From the NCBI GenBank assembly GCA_964503085.1, contig CAZCYQ010000004.1, positions 1 to 64,000 of the forward strand: a stretch of 64,000 bases of DNA. Direction: 5' to 3'. The notes under the pieces are model-generated. The model was not told the DNA's origin, did no database searches, and saw only the letters and a list, made by a program, of their open reading frames with translations. Below, one piece after another: positions 52,262 to 61,345 of this stretch. The DNA comes from Bin80 sp964503085 (GTDB lineage Bacteria; Bacteroidota; Rhodothermia; Rhodothermales; Bin80). The stretch's first letter is position 1. Each line of letters opens with the position of its first letter. The position numbers were made by a program, and so were the translations under genes.

Positions 52262-53149
52262 ATGAAGCGTGCCCTGATTGTCGAATTCACTAAAATGAAT
52301 GGTGCAGGTAATGACTTCATCGTGCTGGACAACCGGTTCTATGAGTTTTCCCTCCCGGAATTATCCATGCTAGCACGGCAATTTTGTCCCAGGCGGACTG
52401 GCATCGGTGCGGACGGAGTCCTAGCACTGGCTACTTCGACGCATGCTGAGGCCGATTATAGAATGATTTATGTCAATGCGGACGGCAGCGAAGGTACCAT
52501 GTGCGGCAATGGGGCACGTTGCCTGGCCCGATTTGCACACGAGAGTGGCTTTAACAAGAAGATTGCATGCATGCAGACTACCTCGGGATTATGTGAAGTG
52601 CATATTTTCGGTGAAGAGGACGCCTCCGCTCGCATCTACCTGGATGCCCCTCAGAACTACCATGACGCCCCAAACTTAGCGAATCAGATACCGAATGGAA
52701 TCCGTTCTGTACATTACCTGTGGCCAGGCACCGAACATCTGGTATGCCTTGTGGACAATGTAAATCAACTGCCGTTGAACAGATGGGGGGCCGCACTCCG
52801 CAATGATCCGAACCTTGGGCCGAAAGGAGTTAACGTGAATTTTGTGGCTGTTGACTCCAATGCCGACAGCAGACGGTTGCAGGTGCGCACATACGAGAAG
52901 GGTGTTGAAGCGGAAACCCTTGCCTGTGGAACAGGTGCCATCGCAAGTGCAGTGGTTGCGCAAAAATCAGGCCTGCTTGTTTCGGATGTCTATACTGTAC
53001 AAATGCCTGGCGGCGTGCTCAAAGTTGGTTTGGAACCGGATCGCGTATACCTGGAAGGACCTGTTGATAAGGTTTACCGTGGTTCAATGGAGTTTGTGTT
53101 TCCTGATCTGAAACGGCAACACATTCCAGATACTTGCGTAACTGAGTAA
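52262..53149 (+). CDS. dapF: Diaminopimelate epimerase
   Basis: Interconverts LL- and meso-diaminopimelate for lysine and peptidoglycan synthesis. The 295-residue protein shows both catalytic cysteines, in MCGNGARC and TLACGTGAIAS. It also has FTKMNGAGNDFIVLD at the N-terminus and VNFVAVDS in the second half. It begins 70 bases from the divergent phoH start and is followed by a TPR lipoprotein gene after 33 bases. Length is at the upper end of the family. Confidence 0.95.
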   Translation: MKRALIVEFTKMNGAGNDFIVLDNRFYEFSLPELSMLARQFCPRRTGIGADGVLALATSTHAEADYRMIYVNADGSEGTMCGNGARCLARFAHESGFNKKIACMQTTSGLCEVHIFGEEDASARIYLDAPQNYHDAPNLANQIPNGIRSVHYLWPGTEHLVCLVDNVNQLPLNRWGAALRNDPNLGPKGVNVNFVAVDSNADSRRLQVRTYEKGVEAETLACGTGAIASAVVAQKSGLLVSDVYTVQMPGGVLKVGLEPDRVYLEGPVDKVYRGSMEFVFPDLKRQHIPDTCVTE

Positions 53150-53182
53150 GGCTACCTCCGACAACTGAATCCCCTCTTTAAG

Positions 53183-54466
53183 ATGAAACGTATTTTTCCA
53201 ATTGTGAGCTGGTTGCTACTGGTTCTGATACTTGCAGCCGCCGATGGTTGTGGGAGCGATCCGAATGTTGAAGGTGCCCGTCTGGATCTGCGAAACAAGG
53301 ACTATGATCGCGCAATAACCAACATCAACAAGGCCTTGGAAAATAATCCAGACAACCTGGATGCGTTGATACTGAAGGGGGATATTATTTTCGAGATGTT
53401 GCCCGAGGTATATGATCAGGATGAGCGAACGGCTTATATCGGAGAATTACTTGGTGCTTATGCTCAGTCTGTAATGCTGGATTCCGCTAATGCTTCACAC
53501 AAAGACAGACAGCTTACCATCCTCTACGCCAATGAGTTCACCTCGGCGATGGCAATCTATGAGGATGCAGAGCAGTTGGGTGGAAAGGAACGTGCGAGAG
53601 GATTCGTCGCTGCTGCACGTCGTTTTCGGAATGCTTCAATGGTGGCCCCAGATTCTATGGACGCTTTCATAAATGAAGCCTATGCATACTACGGTGCTGG
53701 AATGGCGCGTGATGCCGCAGACACCTTTGAGGCAGCAATTGCCAGTGGGCATACCAGTCGCGAGCTATTCATTCAATTGGCGCGGACCTATGAATTGATC
53801 GCAACTGAGTCGGCAGATCCCCAGGCGCAACCTGGATATTATCGTGAAGCAGTCCGTACGCTCAGTGAAGCACATGAACGTTATCCAGACGACGGCGAAA
53901 TCCGAAAACTCCTGCTGAATGCATATGCTATGGCAGATATGAGTGACGCCGCATTGTCCTTTTTCGAAGAGGTGCATCCATTGGAGAGGGACAATAAAAT
54001 ATTTCTCTATAACTATGGCACATTGCTACTGCGCCAGCAGAATTACGAGAGGGCCATAGATATGTTGTCGGAGGCGGTTGTCCTTGATTCATCTTACACG
54101 AATGCATTGTTCAACCTTGGGGCGGCCTACGTTAACAGCGGTTTCAGTGTAGATGAGCGCTACCAGGCCGTGGAGGACTCATTACAGAATAGCAGCAGGT
54201 TCGCCTCCCAGCAAATTACTGAGATGGAAACCCGGAGGGATGAACTTGTGCAGTTGAAGCAGCAGTTATTCGGACAGGCGATCAAATACTTTGAAGCGGC
54301 CAATGATCTGGTCGAGCGTGATCTGGGAGATACCAGCGAGATATGTGACGCGCTATACAGGGCGTATATGCAGACCAATCAGCGTTCTCGCGCGGAAGAG
54401 GCCCGGATCTGTGCTGAGCGACAGGGCACTCGAGCTATGCCCGAGCGATCGGAGGACCGCTTTTAA
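53183..54466 (+). CDS. TPR-repeat lipoprotein
   Basis: A 427-residue protein with a signal sequence and the lipobox AADGC (Cys23). The rest is helical with about six tetratricopeptide repeats: YDRAITNINKALENNPDNLD, ARDAADTFEAAIASGH, YERAIDMLSEAVVLDSSYTNALFN and others. Such lipoproteins usually act as scaffolds in the cell envelope. It ends 16 bases before the trans-sulfuration gene start on the same strand, so transcription may be shared. Partners are unknown. Confidence 0.85.
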   Translation: MKRIFPIVSWLLLVLILAAADGCGSDPNVEGARLDLRNKDYDRAITNINKALENNPDNLDALILKGDIIFEMLPEVYDQDERTAYIGELLGAYAQSVMLDSANASHKDRQLTILYANEFTSAMAIYEDAEQLGGKERARGFVAAARRFRNASMVAPDSMDAFINEAYAYYGAGMARDAADTFEAAIASGHTSRELFIQLARTYELIATESADPQAQPGYYREAVRTLSEAHERYPDDGEIRKLLLNAYAMADMSDAALSFFEEVHPLERDNKIFLYNYGTLLLRQQNYERAIDMLSEAVVLDSSYTNALFNLGAAYVNSGFSVDERYQAVEDSLQNSSRFASQQITEMETRRDELVQLKQQLFGQAIKYFEAANDLVERDLGDTSEICDALYRAYMQTNQRSRAEEARICAERQGTRAMPERSEDRF

Positions 54467-54482
54467 TCAACCCATCCAATCC

Positions 54483-55628
54483 ATGCGTTTTGCAACGCTG
54501 GCTGTGCATGCTGGCCAGAGCCCGGACCAGACAACCGGGGCAGTTATGCCCCCTATATATCAAACGGCAACTTACGTGCAGCCTCCCGAGGGCGAGACAA
54601 CAGCATACGAATATGGGCGGGCGGCCAATCCAACAAGGACAGTACTTGAGAACAATCTTGCGGGTTTGGAAGGTGCATCGCATGGCATAGCCTTCGCGTC
54701 TGGAATGTCTGCGACGGATGCTATTCTGCGAGCATTGCGTCCGGGGGATCATATTGTTGCCTCAGAGGACATGTATGGAGGCAACTATCGCTATCTGAAG
54801 CTGGTGCTGGCTCCGATGGGTGTACGTGTTACGTTTACTGACCTGACAAGAGTAGATGTGCTTACGCAGGCAGTTACTTCTCAGACGAAAGTAATCTGGG
54901 TCGAATCTCCAACAAATCCATTGATCCAGATTGTTGACCTTAGCGCAGTTTGTGCGTGTGCGCAATCGGTTGGGGCAGCCGTAGTTGTTGATAATACCTT
55001 CGCCTCGCCATACTTGCAGCAACCACTTTCTTTAGGGGCAGACATGGTCCTGCATTCAACGACAAAATACCTGGGTGGCCATTCGGATATCGTTGGAGGC
55101 GTCGTTTGTACCAACAGCCAGAATTGGGCGGAGCATCTACGGTTCCAGGTTAAATGTGTGGGAGCGATTCCTGGGCCGATGGATTGTTTTTTGGCGCTTC
55201 GAGGCACAAAAACTCTTCACATCCGAATGGAGCGTCATTGCACCAATGCTCGAAAGATTGCAGCGTATCTGGACGGACATCCCAAGGTAGTACAGGTTAA
55301 CTACCCCGGACTGCAATCGCATCCCGGACATGCCCTGGCCAAGTCACAAATGAATGATTTTGGTGGCATGCTGTCCATGACGCTCAAGACGTCCTCATCA
55401 AGCGAGGCGAGGAGGGTATTGCAATCTCTGTGTGTGTTCGCTTTCGCAGAGAGCCTTGGTGGGGTAGAAAGCCTTGCAGGACATCCGGCGACCATGTCAC
55501 ACGGTGCACTTAGCCCAGAAGAGCGGGCCCGGCTAGGAGTGACGGATAATCTGGTTCGGTTATCTGTCGGGATTGAGGACCCTGAGGACTTGCTGGAGGA
55601 CCTGGAGCAGGCGCTCAGTCAGATTTAG
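54483..55628 (+). CDS. Trans-sulfuration PLP enzyme (cystathionine gamma-synthase/lyase family)
   Basis: A 381-residue enzyme of the Cys/Met metabolism PLP family. The start at 54483 (MRFATLAVHAGQSPDQTTGA) matches the family N-terminus; the frame is open upstream only because it overlaps the TPR gene. Seen: YEYGRAANPTRTVLENNLAGLEG, the cofactor-binding ASEDMYGGNYR, VVVDNTFASPYLQQPL, the Schiff-base Lys in HSTTKYLGGHSD, and ESLGGVESLAGHPATMSH near the end. Cystathionine gamma-synthase, gamma-lyase and related sulfhydrylases share these motifs, so the exact reaction is open. Confidence 0.88.
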   Translation: MRFATLAVHAGQSPDQTTGAVMPPIYQTATYVQPPEGETTAYEYGRAANPTRTVLENNLAGLEGASHGIAFASGMSATDAILRALRPGDHIVASEDMYGGNYRYLKLVLAPMGVRVTFTDLTRVDVLTQAVTSQTKVIWVESPTNPLIQIVDLSAVCACAQSVGAAVVVDNTFASPYLQQPLSLGADMVLHSTTKYLGGHSDIVGGVVCTNSQNWAEHLRFQVKCVGAIPGPMDCFLALRGTKTLHIRMERHCTNARKIAAYLDGHPKVVQVNYPGLQSHPGHALAKSQMNDFGGMLSMTLKTSSSSEARRVLQSLCVFAFAESLGGVESLAGHPATMSHGALSPEERARLGVTDNLVRLSVGIEDPEDLLEDLEQALSQI

Positions 55629-55633
55629 AGGAT

Positions 55634-55650
55634 CAGTCGAGATCCGACTG
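55634..55650. terminator. Short hairpin between convergent genes
   Basis: CAGTCG and CGACTG arms with a five-base loop lie in the 43-base space between the stop codons of the trans-sulfuration gene and the ppiD-like gene. It could terminate transcription from both sides, though no T-run follows. Confidence 0.35.
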
Positions 55651-55671
55651 CTCGCTAGAATTCACGTGGGC

Positions 55672-57747
55672 CTATTGTTGAGGCAGCAGATCCGTTCGTA
55701 AATCTTCTATTTTGGCGGATTCACGCAGCGAGGAGATCCAATCCCTGAGCATAGCGCTCTGTTGCTCTCTGGACAGGTCAGCCTTCAGGCTGCTCATTTC
55801 GTCGTCTGAGATCTCGGCTGGCTCAAATACATCTGTTACGCGCACTACATAAGTACCATTCTCCCCTTCGATCACCCCGGAATCTCCTTCCGCTTCCAGG
55901 CCCAGCACTATACCAACAAAATGATAATCTCGTCCTAATCCGCTAATGATGGGATTCTGGAATGATACACCGGATGCAATTTGTGGTGTAACGCCGAGTG
56001 CATCAGCAAGACCATCGTATCCGCCAGACTCATATGCTTCCTGTAGTCGGGCAACCTGGTAATCGCGTTTTTTCTGGAGGAGGGCAAGCGGTCTTACCTG
56101 GAGTTCAACTGTTTCAAACGGCTCATATCCGGCTTCTTCAATGTCAACCACTTGGACCACGAGGGCTACCTCATCAAGCTCAATAACGGGGCTGATATCT
56201 CCGACATCTGAATCGCGCAGAAAAGCTTCCATCGCGAAACTCTGACCAAATCCGGGGATCGCTGTCTGCCCGGCCTGGACCTGCAAGGCCTGGAGTTCAA
56301 TGGTTCGCCGGTTGGCCTCGCCCACGAAATCCCCCTCCTCGTCGGCGTAGTAGGCTAAGTCTTCCAATGATTCCTGGATGTTGTTCAGCGTCGCAACAGA
56401 AGCGTCAATGGTGTAGGCCAGTTGTGCCAGTTGCACATCCAAGGTTGCGCGGTGGTTCACTTCAATCAGATGTAAACCAAAATCTGTTTCGACCGGGCCG
56501 ACAAGTGTTCCGATATTCGCACCGAAGGCAGCCTCCTCAAAGGGCGCCACCATTCTGCCAGGCCCAAACCACCCCAGGTCTCCGCCATTGGAGCCGCTGC
56601 CAGGATCGTCACTCATTTGTGCGGCAACCGCGGCAAAATCCTCTCCGGCCTGTATTCTCCTCCGGATATCCTGTAATGCGGCCGGGTTTTCTTTATCGTT
56701 CAGGAGAATGTGACGGGCCCGGACATGCGTGTCTTCTGCGGGGCGTGTGTCGGTGACTTTGATGAGCTGTGCCTGACCGTTCACGATCACCGGTCCGATT
56801 ACGTCACCGACCTGGGGCACGTCACCCTGTTCAAATAATTCGCTCGCTATTTCGGGTGCTAAGGTCGAAGCGCCACGAAAATTGTCTGACCAGCCAATTT
56901 CGCTCCCCGACTGAGCAAGGAATAACGAATCGTTTTCAGCTTCTTCAAGTCCCTGCTGCAGGCGTTCAAGTTCTCGCATGATCGCAAGGGTATCCTCGCT
57001 TGCAGGCAGCCGCGACAGCGATGCAATCTGAATCGAGTACAGGCGTTCACGTGCATAGTCTTCGCGATTATCTGAATAATATCGCGATACATCGCGGTCG
57101 GTTACGGAAACCAAAGAATCAGGTACATCCGCATACTGCAGGAGGAAAAATTCAGCATTAGCACTTTTTTGCTGCAGTGTCCACTGCCATTTTGCATCCG
57201 CCTCCGAAACGCGTTCTGAGTCCTCCAGAAGTTTATTAAACCGCTGTTCGCGGCGCGAAAGCCGAATAAACTGTTCTATCTGAATCAGTGTCTGCTGCTG
57301 CGCAGGATCGTCAATAACGTTTTGTAGAAGTGCACGGTTGATGCCGCCGGCGCCGTCGGAGAAATTCTGGCTTATGATCCAGTGGGGGTTTTCGCCAAGG
57401 ATCAGCTCTCTCACCTCGGCGTCACTGACTGTAACGCCGATATCGTCCATCACGTGTTCGCGCAGACTGTTTTCCACCAAAGCATTGAAGGCCCGTTCCC
57501 GTTCAAGCTCCAATTGCTGCGGAGTTACGTTGCCGTTACTGGTTCGCCTGACTTGCTCAAGTTGCGCTTCCAGTTGCCGACTGTAAACTTCGCGGGTGAT
57601 GGGATCGCCATCAACGATGATGACTTTGCCTAGGGGATCCGTGCCGATAGTATCGAAAACGCCAGAGTCCTGGAGCACCCACAGGCCACCGAAGGAGATC
57701 ACGAGAACCCACAGGACCACGCCTGTGTTCTCCCGCATGCGATTCAT
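55672..57747 (-). CDS. PpiD-like membrane-anchored periplasmic chaperone/peptidyl-prolyl isomerase
   Basis: A protein of about 691 residues with one N-terminal membrane helix (VVLWVLVISFGGLWVLQ). Helical SurA-N/PpiD-type chaperone segments follow, and a parvulin domain lies in the middle (VRARHILL, SDDPGSGSNGGDLGWFGPGRM, GPVETDFGLHLIEV). A degenerate second rotamase-like part precedes the end. The Met at 57747 (MNRMRENTGV) is preferred over the one three codons upstream. PpiD proteins assist folding of exported proteins at the inner membrane, which suits a genome with many outer-membrane proteins. The gene follows rpmA by 51 bases on the same strand. Confidence 0.88.
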   Translation of the reverse strand: MNRMRENTGVVLWVLVISFGGLWVLQDSGVFDTIGTDPLGKVIIVDGDPITREVYSRQLEAQLEQVRRTSNGNVTPQQLELERERAFNALVENSLREHVMDDIGVTVSDAEVRELILGENPHWIISQNFSDGAGGINRALLQNVIDDPAQQQTLIQIEQFIRLSRREQRFNKLLEDSERVSEADAKWQWTLQQKSANAEFFLLQYADVPDSLVSVTDRDVSRYYSDNREDYARERLYSIQIASLSRLPASEDTLAIMRELERLQQGLEEAENDSLFLAQSGSEIGWSDNFRGASTLAPEIASELFEQGDVPQVGDVIGPVIVNGQAQLIKVTDTRPAEDTHVRARHILLNDKENPAALQDIRRRIQAGEDFAAVAAQMSDDPGSGSNGGDLGWFGPGRMVAPFEEAAFGANIGTLVGPVETDFGLHLIEVNHRATLDVQLAQLAYTIDASVATLNNIQESLEDLAYYADEEGDFVGEANRRTIELQALQVQAGQTAIPGFGQSFAMEAFLRDSDVGDISPVIELDEVALVVQVVDIEEAGYEPFETVELQVRPLALLQKKRDYQVARLQEAYESGGYDGLADALGVTPQIASGVSFQNPIISGLGRDYHFVGIVLGLEAEGDSGVIEGENGTYVVRVTDVFEPAEISDDEMSSLKADLSREQQSAMLRDWISSLRESAKIEDLRTDLLPQQ

Positions 57748-57798
57748 TGTACCCATTGGGCAACTGTGCTTTATGCTAGCTTATATCCTGATGATAAC

Positions 57799-58065
57799 TC
57801 AGACCTGAGCAACAAGAGGATCCACATGTACGATCTTGCGGTCATTACGTCCGCTTGCAAAACGAACAACTCCCGTCGTACGGGCAAAGAGTGTATCATC
57901 ACCTCCCCGGCCGACATTATCGCCTGGATGGACGCGTGTGCCTCGTTGCCGCACAATGATGCCACCGGCCAGGATCTGTTGCCCGGCATAAACCTTGACA
58001 CCAAGCATCTTGGGCTTGGAGTCACGGCCATTCTTGGTGGAGCCTACGCCTTTCTTATGTGCCAT
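57799..58065 (-). CDS. rpmA: 50S ribosomal protein L27
   Basis: An 88-residue protein with the unmistakable L27 sequence: MAHKKGVGSTKNGRDSKPKM, then VYAGQQILAGGIIVRQRGT and HPGDNVGRGGDDTLFA. The N-terminal tail reaches the peptidyl-transferase centre; no cleavable N-terminal extension of the Firmicutes kind is present. It follows rplU by 10 bases, the conserved order. Confidence 0.97.
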   Translation of the reverse strand: MAHKKGVGSTKNGRDSKPKMLGVKVYAGQQILAGGIIVRQRGTRVHPGDNVGRGGDDTLFARTTGVVRFASGRNDRKIVHVDPLVAQV

Positions 58066-58075
58066 AACTATTTGG

Positions 58076-58402
58076 TCAGTCTGTTTCGCCAGTAGAAAGT
58101 GACGAGATCCGAATTTGTGTATACCGTTGGCGGTGGCCCCGCTTGACCTTGTACCGCTTGCGGCGCTTTTTCTTAAAGACGATAATCTTATCCCCCCTTA
58201 CGTGTTGGATTACCTCACCAGACACATGCGCGCCATCTACGTGAGGGCGCCCCACCTTAACCTTATCACCATCGGCGAGTAAGAGGACCTCCGGGAATTG
58301 GAGTGTATCTCCTTCGTTGGCCCCGGCGGTGTATGGGATAAAAAGTGTATCCTTTTCAGCGACGCGATACTGCTTTCCGCTGATGCTGACAACTGCAAAC
58401 AT
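58076..58402 (-). CDS. rplU: 50S ribosomal protein L21
   Basis: A 108-residue ribosomal protein starting MFAVVSISGKQYRVAEKDTL and containing the KKKRRKRYKVKRGHRQ basic stretch that binds 23S rRNA. It is the first gene of the minus-strand group rplU-rpmA-ppiD-like. The 96 to 99 bases upstream, shared with the divergent FAH gene, must hold its promoter and any leader. Confidence 0.97.
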   Translation of the reverse strand: MFAVVSISGKQYRVAEKDTLFIPYTAGANEGDTLQFPEVLLLADGDKVKVGRPHVDGAHVSGEVIQHVRGDKIIVFKKKRRKRYKVKRGHRQRYTQIRISSLSTGETD

Positions 58403-58501
58403 TGGTTACCTACTTTGCTTGTGGAGCGCTTTTATCGGCGCGAAAGTTTTCCGGCAGCCCAATGGAATATCCAAGCACATAAATAGTTCCCCTCTAATTT
58501 G

Positions 58502-59155
58502 ATGACACTGATCAACCCATCCACGAAGGAACGCCTGCATGTGGGCAAGGTGTTGTGCATTGGCCGCAATTATGCTCGACATGCGGCGGAGATGGGATCT
58601 TCTGTTCCCAAGAGTCCCGTAGTATTCCTTAAGCCGTCAACATCGATCGTGCGCACGCAGGGTGCTGTGGTGCTTCCTACAATGACTTCTAATGTACATC
58701 ACGAAGTGGAGTTGGTGGTCGTGATCGGACCGGGCGGCAGGAATATACGGGAATCCGAAGCCCTTGATCATGTGATGGCATACGCCGTGGGTCTGGACAT
58801 GACCGCGCGCGATTTGCAGTCCGAGGCCAAGAAGAAAGGGAAGCCGTGGAGCATCGCAAAGGGATTTGATACGTTTGCCCCGCTTGGGCCGCTGGTCCCG
58901 GCTCATAAAGTTGCCGACCCTCAGGCGCTGACGCTATCAGTCAAAGTAAATGGTGAAGTCAGGCAGCATGGGCACACAGGAGATATGATTTTCACCGTTG
59001 CCCGTCTCATATCCTACTGCTCCCAGGTGTTCACACTGGAGCCGGGAGATCTGTTGTACACTGGTACACCGGAAGGCGTGGGTCCGGTGATGTCAGGAGA
59101 TCATCTGGAAGCAGACTGTACAGGATTGCCGTCACTCACAGTTACAGTTGTCTGA
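58502..59155 (+). CDS. Fumarylacetoacetate hydrolase-family protein
   Basis: A 217-residue single-domain FAH-family enzyme, of the kind that hydrolyses or decarboxylates acylpyruvates and related keto acids. The ATG at 58502 is chosen; a TTG lies one codon before. Seen: KVLCIGRNYARHAAEMG, PKSPVVFLKPSTSIV, the metal-binding HHEVELVVVIG, and YTGTPEGVGPVMSGDHLEA. Because the sugar cassette would yield 2-keto-3-deoxy acids, a link was considered, but this gene is 9 kb away and such proteins are common. It overlaps the convergent ltaE gene by 14 bases. Confidence 0.88.
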   Translation: MTLINPSTKERLHVGKVLCIGRNYARHAAEMGSSVPKSPVVFLKPSTSIVRTQGAVVLPTMTSNVHHEVELVVVIGPGGRNIRESEALDHVMAYAVGLDMTARDLQSEAKKKGKPWSIAKGFDTFAPLGPLVPAHKVADPQALTLSVKVNGEVRQHGHTGDMIFTVARLISYCSQVFTLEPGDLLYTGTPEGVGPVMSGDHLEADCTGLPSLTVTVV

Positions 59156-60161
59156 GTGCGCGTGCAAAAGACTCCACGGCAGTAACAATATCTGCAGAGC
59201 ACACATCCCTGTGGACGGTAGCCCGTATTGTGGTCGGGCCGACGGGCACCATAGCGACTCCTTCGGAATGTAGGTGTTTTAGCAAAGGACCTGTCGGTTG
59301 TCCCCGAAGATTGATGAGTACGATGTTTGTATCTGGAGAACGCACATCCAGGCTGTCCATTTTGGCCAGCCCGTCTGCCAGATGTCGGGCATTGGCATGG
59401 TCCTGCTCCAGATCCCCCATGTGGTATTCCAGGGCATATAGGCCGGCTGCGGCCAGGACACCCAATTGCCGCATGCCTGCTCCCAGCTCTTTTCGACGCC
59501 GATGCGCGCGCTCAATGGTCTCCCTTCTACCGGCAAAGACTGATCCGACCGGCGCGCCTAATCCCTTTGATAGACACACGGTGACTGTGTCAAAGGGGGC
59601 CGCATAATCCTTTACTGGAATGCCTGTTGCGACCGAGGCATTCCACAATCTGGCACCGTCAAGGTGGCACGACAGTCCGTGGCTGTGCGCATATTCCGCC
59701 AGATCTGTCAGCGCCGGGAGCGGATAAAGCAGTCCGCCGGCGATATTGAGTGTATTCTCAAGGCATAACAGGGCGGAGCGAGACTCCCAGTAGTGTCCGT
59801 GTCGTAACGCATCGTGCAACTGCTTCTTGGTGAATCTGCCGTCTTGGCCATTGATGGGATGTAGTGTAACCCCGCACAAGCTGCTGGCCGAACCGGACTC
59901 ATAGTTGAAAATGTGGCTTTGTCGCTCAAGAATCACTTCGTCCCCCGGGCGGGTGTGAACGTAAATACCCAATTGATTCCCCATCATGCCCGAGGGTACG
60001 AAGAGGGCAGCCTCCTTCCCGAGCATAGTGGCCACGGTGTTCTGCAACGCGATGGCAGTTGGGTCTTCCCCGAACACATCATCTCCCACCTCAGCTGCTG
60101 CCATGGCACGACGCATACCCGGAGAGGGGCGTGTAACCGTGTCACTGCGCAGGTCAACCAT
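59142..60161 (-). CDS. ltaE: Low-specificity L-threonine aldolase
   Basis: A PLP enzyme that splits threonine and allo-threonine to glycine and acetaldehyde. The 339-residue protein begins MVDLRSDTVTRPSPGMRRAM and has GDDVFGEDPTA, LCLENTLNIAGG, and HLDGARLWNA with the cofactor-binding Asp. The Schiff-base Lys is in CLSKGLGAPVGSV. Its ATG overlaps the greA stop by one base (TAATG), so the two are translationally coupled. Its 3' end overlaps the convergent FAH gene. Confidence 0.94.
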   Translation of the reverse strand: MVDLRSDTVTRPSPGMRRAMAAAEVGDDVFGEDPTAIALQNTVATMLGKEAALFVPSGMMGNQLGIYVHTRPGDEVILERQSHIFNYESGSASSLCGVTLHPINGQDGRFTKKQLHDALRHGHYWESRSALLCLENTLNIAGGLLYPLPALTDLAEYAHSHGLSCHLDGARLWNASVATGIPVKDYAAPFDTVTVCLSKGLGAPVGSVFAGRRETIERAHRRRKELGAGMRQLGVLAAAGLYALEYHMGDLEQDHANARHLADGLAKMDSLDVRSPDTNIVLINLRGQPTGPLLKHLHSEGVAMVPVGPTTIRATVHRDVCSADIVTAVESFARALRQL

Positions 60162-60637
60162 TATCCATCCCGTGTGATTTCCAGAATTTTCAAATGCAGC
60201 TCCCCAGCGGGCACATGAACAATGGCCTCGTCTCCTGTGCTTTTACCGAGGAGACCTTTTCCGACTGGACTGGTAATGGAGATCAGCCCCCTGGATACAT
60301 CTGCTTCCGGTGCAGAAACGAGTTTTACGGCTTTCTCCCGTTCTGTACGCAAGTTTTTGTAGCGTACGGTTGACAGTATGCGGGCTGTTGAAGTGTCAAC
60401 CTGTTCCTCGTCAATCAGGCGCGCGTTAGCCAAGGTTTCCTGCATTTGTGCAATGCGTGCCTCGAGCTTTCCCTGCGCCTCTTTGGCGGCATCGTACTCT
60501 GCGTTTTCCGATAGATCACCATGTGCACGCGCATCCGCTATCTCGCCTGAGATGCGTTTACGATCTACAGTGCGCGCATGATGGAGATCTTTCTTGAGTT
60601 TATTGAGGGCTTCTTCAGTTAGATAAACAACGGCCAT
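60161..60637 (-). CDS. greA: Transcription elongation factor GreA
   Basis: A 158-residue factor that rescues backtracked RNA polymerase. The N-terminal coiled coil has the tip ISGEIADARAHGDLSENAEY with the acidic residues needed for cleavage. The C-terminal FKBP-like part has ITSPVGKGLLGKSTGDEA and the closing FLKILEITRDG-type end. It is followed directly by ltaE. Upstream, after 21 bases, is the NlpC/P60-like gene on the same strand. Confidence 0.96.
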   Translation of the reverse strand: MAVVYLTEEALNKLKKDLHHARTVDRKRISGEIADARAHGDLSENAEYDAAKEAQGKLEARIAQMQETLANARLIDEEQVDTSTARILSTVRYKNLRTEREKAVKLVSAPEADVSRGLISITSPVGKGLLGKSTGDEAIVHVPAGELHLKILEITRDG

Positions 60638-60658
60638 TCAGTGAATTCATTTGAGGTG

Positions 60659-61225
60659 CTACCATCCCACACGTCGTCTGGTGGGGCGGGATGGTCGTTC
60701 TTCTGGTGTGACAGAAGTGGATACCACGGGTTCGCCTGAAATACGTCGGGCAGCCCAGTAGGCTCCATTCCAATAAGGATCGTCCAGTCTTGCAATGGAT
60801 ACTCCATCATCTGGCCAGGAATGCACAAACTCCTGGGAACCAAGATAAATCCCTACGTGCCTCGGCATACTTGTGGGTCGAAAGAATACAATATCCCCAG
60901 GCATAAGGGATGAGCGCGGGATCTCCTCCCCAAACCCCAATTGTCGTGCAGTAGAATGTGGAAGAGATATTCCCATTATCTGGTCAGCAATGACCAAAAC
61001 AAGTCCTGGAGCATCTATCCCGGATCGGGAACTGCCACCCTCGAGGTGTGGAGTACCTTGCCAGGAAGTTGCCAATGTGCGCAACTCGGACTCAACAGCT
61101 GCCGAGGGTGTGGCACCGGTTGTCGAAACCGTTTCCTGTCGTGTAACGAGCGTCTGCGGATTGTAGCAGCCTGCAAGGCAAACTACACCGATCAAGACGA
61201 TAGGTACATACATGGAATGATACAT
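60659..61225 (-). CDS. NlpC/P60-fold lipoprotein lacking the catalytic cysteine
   Basis: A short (about 188-residue) lipoprotein with the lipobox VCLAGC. The start at 61225 is an ATG; an ATG at 61213 and a GTG at 61252 are alternatives. The C-terminal domain has the NlpC/P60 layout: WQGTPHLEGGSSRSG, then GIDAPGLV where active enzymes have DCSG, then LMPGDIVFF, the His in MPRHVGIYLG, and EFVHSWPDDGVSI. The Cys nucleophile is Ala and the next Ser is Pro, so peptidoglycan hydrolysis by the usual mechanism is not possible. A binding or regulatory role in the cell wall is likely. The codon at the site reads GCT clearly. Confidence 0.85.
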   Translation of the reverse strand: MYHSMYVPIVLIGVVCLAGCYNPQTLVTRQETVSTTGATPSAAVESELRTLATSWQGTPHLEGGSSRSGIDAPGLVLVIADQIMGISLPHSTARQLGFGEEIPRSSLMPGDIVFFRPTSMPRHVGIYLGSQEFVHSWPDDGVSIARLDDPYWNGAYWAARRISGEPVVSTSVTPEERPSRPTRRRVGW

Positions 61226-61345
61226 TTCACCGGCCGGCAGTATAACGGTCACATAGAGAGCGCACTATCTTTTTAGGATCAAGCGCGACTGTTGAGTAGT
61301 ACACTCAGACAGCAAATTCGGTTCACAATATTACACAAGGTTGCC

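Noticed and set aside
54291..54482. Longer start of the trans-sulfuration enzyme
   Set aside because: The extra 64 codons overlap the TPR lipoprotein gene and have no match to the family N-terminus.
58499..59155. FAH-family protein as the missing last step of the sugar-acid cassette
   Set aside because: It is 9 kb away, among housekeeping genes, and the family is widespread; nothing in the sequence ties it to the cassette.
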